Source: Dehalococcoidia bacterium | GTDB taxonomy: Bacteria; Chloroflexota; Dehalococcoidia; Dehalococcoidales; RBG-16-60-22 | NCBI GenBank assembly: GCA_004375725.1 | Contig: SOKS01000210.1 | Span: forward strand, 1-8,555 | Direction: 5' to 3' | DNA: 8,555 nucleotides | In this document: positions 7,052 through 8,555 of the stretch, one piece after another | How positions within the stretch are numbered: the stretch's first letter is position 1 | Layout: each line of letters begins with the position of its first letter | Program-made: the position numbers and the translations under genes | The notes under the pieces: generated by a model | Told to the model about the DNA's origin: nothing | Seen by the model: only the letters and a program-made list of their open reading frames with translations | The model's database searches: none

Positions 7052-8230
7052 ATGAACGCACGGGAACGTTTTCCAGCGATTATGAACTTTGAGGAGCCGG
7101 ACCGGAACTTCGTCTGGGAGTTTGGTTACTGGGGCGGCACGGTCCGGCGCTGGTACCGCGAGGGGTTACCCGAGGTACACGGTTTAAGCGACCAGGCTTA
7201 TGAAGGCACCGGCGTTTTTGCCGAATCAGCCGGCGTGCCCCTGAACCGTCTCACTGCCCTTGATATCCATGAGTATTTCAAGATGGACCCGTATGTGGAG
7301 CGCGTCCCGCTGAATATCGGCGCCTACCCGCCCTTTGAGTCGAAAATCATCGAGGACCACGGGAACTGGTACATCTGGCAGGAATGGGATGGCTGCCTGC
7401 GCAAGGAACTCAAAAACCGCTCCAGCCTGCCCACCATCATCGGCGGGCCGGTAAAAGACCGTGAAAGCTGGGAGCGCCACAAGGCGGAACGGCTGCGCCC
7501 CAGCCTGGAAGGCAGGCTACCGGACAACTGGCCACAGCTCGTTGAGGAGTACAAGAAACGCGATTATCCCCTGGGACTGGGCCAGACACACGGCTTCTTT
7601 GGCACACCTCGCTATCTCATGGGCGTCGAGGAACTGCTGACCAAGTACTATGACGACCCCGAGATGATGAAGGATATCAATAACCACCTGGCCGACTTCT
7701 GGATTGCCCTCTTCGATGGCGTGCTCAGAGAAGTCGAGGTGGATACGGTCTTCATCTGGGAGGACATGTGTTACAAAGGCGGACCGCTAATCTCCCCGGA
7801 AATGTTCCGCGAGTTCATCCTGCCCGGCTATAAAAAGCTGACCAGCTTCCTGAGAGACCATGGCGTAACCCTGGTACAGGTAGACTGTGATGGTGATGTC
7901 TGGAAGCTGATTCCGCTCTGGATAGAAGGCGGCGTCACCGTTATCTATCCCTTTGAGGTCGCTGCCGGCATGGATGTCGTCGAGGTGCGCAAGGCATTTC
8001 CCAACCTTGGTATGGTCGGCGGCATTGACAAGCGGGCGCTGGTTGAAGGCAAGGAAGCAATCGACCGTGAGCTGGAACGCAGGGTGCCTTTTATGCTCGA
8101 ACACGGCGGATTCATCCCCACCATCGACCACATGGTATCGCGGGACGTGAGCTTTGAGAACTTCAAATACTACCGGGAAAAGCTCAACCAGATGCTTAAA
8201 AAACACAGTAAGACCTGGGATAGAGACTGA
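7052..8230 (+). CDS. Uroporphyrinogen decarboxylase (UroD)-family protein, putative corrinoid-dependent methyltransferase
   Basis: The protein is 392 residues with a UroD/MtaA-like TIM-barrel signature. It starts MNARERFPAIMNFEEPDR, matching the usual N-terminal 'R...A.M..E.PDR' of the family. The middle motif WEDMCYKGGPLISPEMF is near 236-252 (Cys240). LVQVDCDGD has Cys279 at the position of the H-x-C motif, PNLGMVGGIDKR is the substrate-phosphate-region equivalent, and the end reads GGFIPTIDHMVSRDVSFENF with His360. The only cysteines are C115, C240 and C279; none follows C279. The canonical zinc set His-x-Cys...Cys of MtaA/MtbA is therefore incomplete, and a plain CoM methylase role is unlikely. 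True haem-pathway HemE is also unlikely, given the length and the corrinoid partner. It more probably transfers methyl to or from the adjacent corrinoid protein, in the manner of CmuA (a UroD-corrinoid fusion). GGAGGT lies 5 bases before the ATG. Confidence 0.85.
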   Translation: MNARERFPAIMNFEEPDRNFVWEFGYWGGTVRRWYREGLPEVHGLSDQAYEGTGVFAESAGVPLNRLTALDIHEYFKMDPYVERVPLNIGAYPPFESKIIEDHGNWYIWQEWDGCLRKELKNRSSLPTIIGGPVKDRESWERHKAERLRPSLEGRLPDNWPQLVEEYKKRDYPLGLGQTHGFFGTPRYLMGVEELLTKYYDDPEMMKDINNHLADFWIALFDGVLREVEVDTVFIWEDMCYKGGPLISPEMFREFILPGYKKLTSFLRDHGVTLVQVDCDGDVWKLIPLWIEGGVTVIYPFEVAAGMDVVEVRKAFPNLGMVGGIDKRALVEGKEAIDRELERRVPFMLEHGGFIPTIDHMVSRDVSFENFKYYREKLNQMLKKHSKTWDRD

Positions 8231-8293
8231 GCCGGCATACACCTTACTGAGGATTTATACCTCTATTCCTTACTCAATTTCACGCCTGCAGAC

Positions 8294-8322
8294 TTGCCAT
8301 TTACCCTTTGACGTGTTAACAT
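8294..8322 (+). promoter_or_regulatory. Candidate promoter of the tRNA cluster
   Basis: TTGCCA (8294-8299, 5/6) and TAACAT (8317-8322, 4/6) are 17 bases apart, placing transcription start near 8329, about 35 bases before tRNA-Leu. CATTAT overlaps as an alternative -10 but at poor spacing. The stretch 8231-8293 between the UroD-family gene and this site holds nothing else convincing. Confidence 0.45.
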
Positions 8323-8363
8323 TATCTCTGCTGGGACGTAGCCATTAATCTATGTCCCATTGT

Positions 8364-8449
8364 GCCGAAGTGGCGGAATGGCAGACGCGCTACGTTCAGG
8401 GCGTAGTGTCCGCAAGGGCGTGAGAGTTCAAATCTCTCCTTCGGCACCA
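8364..8449 (+). tRNA. tRNA-Leu (anticodon CAG, reads CUG)
   Basis: Acceptor GCCGAAG (8364-8370) pairs with CTTCGGC (8439-8445), followed by discriminator A and encoded CCA. The D stem is GCG/CGC, the anticodon stem is CTACG/CGTAG with loop TTCAGGG, and the T arm is GAGAG-TTCAAAT-CTCTC. A long class II variable arm (TCC-GCAA-GGG region) agrees with leucine. Confidence 0.97.
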
Positions 8450-8459
8450 TACAGAACCG

Positions 8460-8536
8460 GCGCTTGTAGCTCAGATGGATAGAGCGCAGCCCTGCGGAGG
8501 CTGAGGCCGTGGGTTCGAGCCCCGCCAAGCGCGCCA
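8460..8536 (+). tRNA. tRNA-Arg (anticodon GCG, reads CGC/CGU)
   Basis: Acceptor GCGCTTG (8460-8466) pairs with CAAGCGC (8526-8532), followed by discriminator G and encoded CCA. The D arm GCTC-AGATGGATA-GAGC carries A20, an arginine identity base. The anticodon stem CAGCC/GGCTG encloses loop CTGCGGA, so positions 34-36 are GCG. The T arm is GTGGG-TTCGAGC-CCCGC with one G-U pair. Most bacteria have ACG (read as ICG after TadA deamination) in this tRNA; here position 34 is encoded as G. It lies 10 bases after tRNA-Leu, probably co-transcribed. Confidence 0.96.
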
Positions 8537-8539
8537 TAC

Positions 8540-8555
8540 GGGCGGTTAGCTCAGC
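8540..8555 (+). tRNA. Partial tRNA, 5' end only, cut by the window edge
   Basis: Three bases after the CCA of tRNA-Arg, GGGCGGT is followed by TA and GCTCAGC, which is the standard layout of a 7-base acceptor strand, positions 8-9 and the start of a D arm. The anticodon lies outside the window, so the amino acid cannot be assigned. Confidence 0.75.

Noticed and set aside
7787..8242. 151-codon open frame on the minus strand inside the UroD-family gene, and similar long antisense frames elsewhere
   Set aside because: These frames lie fully inside clearly coding, family-recognisable genes, have no ribosome binding site that I can support, and give no recognisable protein.
8231..8293. Terminator after the UroD-family gene
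   Set aside because: GAGG/CCTC around 8249-8263 gives only a 4-bp stem without a following T tract.
8322..8537. 71-codon minus-strand frame reading through the tRNA genes
   Set aside because: It is antisense to two complete tRNAs with full cloverleaf pairing; such frames are a common false protein call over tRNA clusters.
1..8555. CRISPR array, insertion sequence, prophage or toxin-antitoxin module
   Set aside because: No regularly spaced repeats, transposase or integrase frames, terminal inverted repeats or small paired genes are present; all major frames are assigned to transport, redox or methyl-transfer roles.

Overview
The window looks like a piece of an anaerobic bacterial chromosome. 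The lipoprotein signal sequence, strong GGAGG-type ribosome binding sites, sigma70-like promoter hexamers and tRNA genes with encoded CCA all point to a bacterium. A branched-chain-type amino-acid ABC transporter, a multi-cluster iron-sulfur protein and a corrinoid protein next to a UroD-family methyltransferase-like protein recall uncultured Dehalococcoidia (Chloroflexota) or other strict anaerobes that use methyl-transfer chemistry. The taxon is an inference, because no marker gene fixes it. All main ORFs are intact, and no gene-free stretch exceeds 300 bases.

Left part (1-4942): a lipid-anchored periplasmic-binding-protein gene runs rightward (132-1373) and meets, tail to tail, a tightly packed four-gene operon that runs leftward in the order livG-livF-livH-livM. 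Start and stop codons overlap or nearly touch at every junction of that operon. Together the five genes make a complete HAAT-type importer: one binding protein, two permeases and two ATPases. The binding protein is encoded on the opposite strand from the rest.

Middle part (4943-6350): a 218-bp divergent spacer separates livG from a gene for a 351-residue protein. Its N-terminal half contains no cysteine and includes a likely winged helix. All 19 cysteines lie in its C-terminal half: a C-x-C pair with two further cysteines, a dense C-x-CC-x-CCC knot, and two ferredoxin motifs. Its function is not known from sequence. A small hairpin with a T tract follows it.

Right part (6357-8230): a two-gene unit encodes a stand-alone corrinoid-binding protein with the Asp-x-His-x-x-Gly cobalt-ligand motif, and a UroD-fold protein that may pass methyl groups to or from it. 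The UroD-fold protein lacks the usual His-x-Cys...Cys zinc triad of MtaA/MtbA-type enzymes. Neither a classical MttB/MtaB substrate methyltransferase nor a RACE/RamA corrinoid activator is in the window. A working model, by inference only, is that the transporter imports a (methylated) small molecule, the corrinoid pair handles a methyl group, and the iron-sulfur protein senses redox state or feeds electrons.

Right edge (8364-8555): a tRNA cluster with tRNA-Leu(CAG), tRNA-Arg with the uncommon anticodon GCG, and the first 16 bases of a third tRNA cut by the window end.
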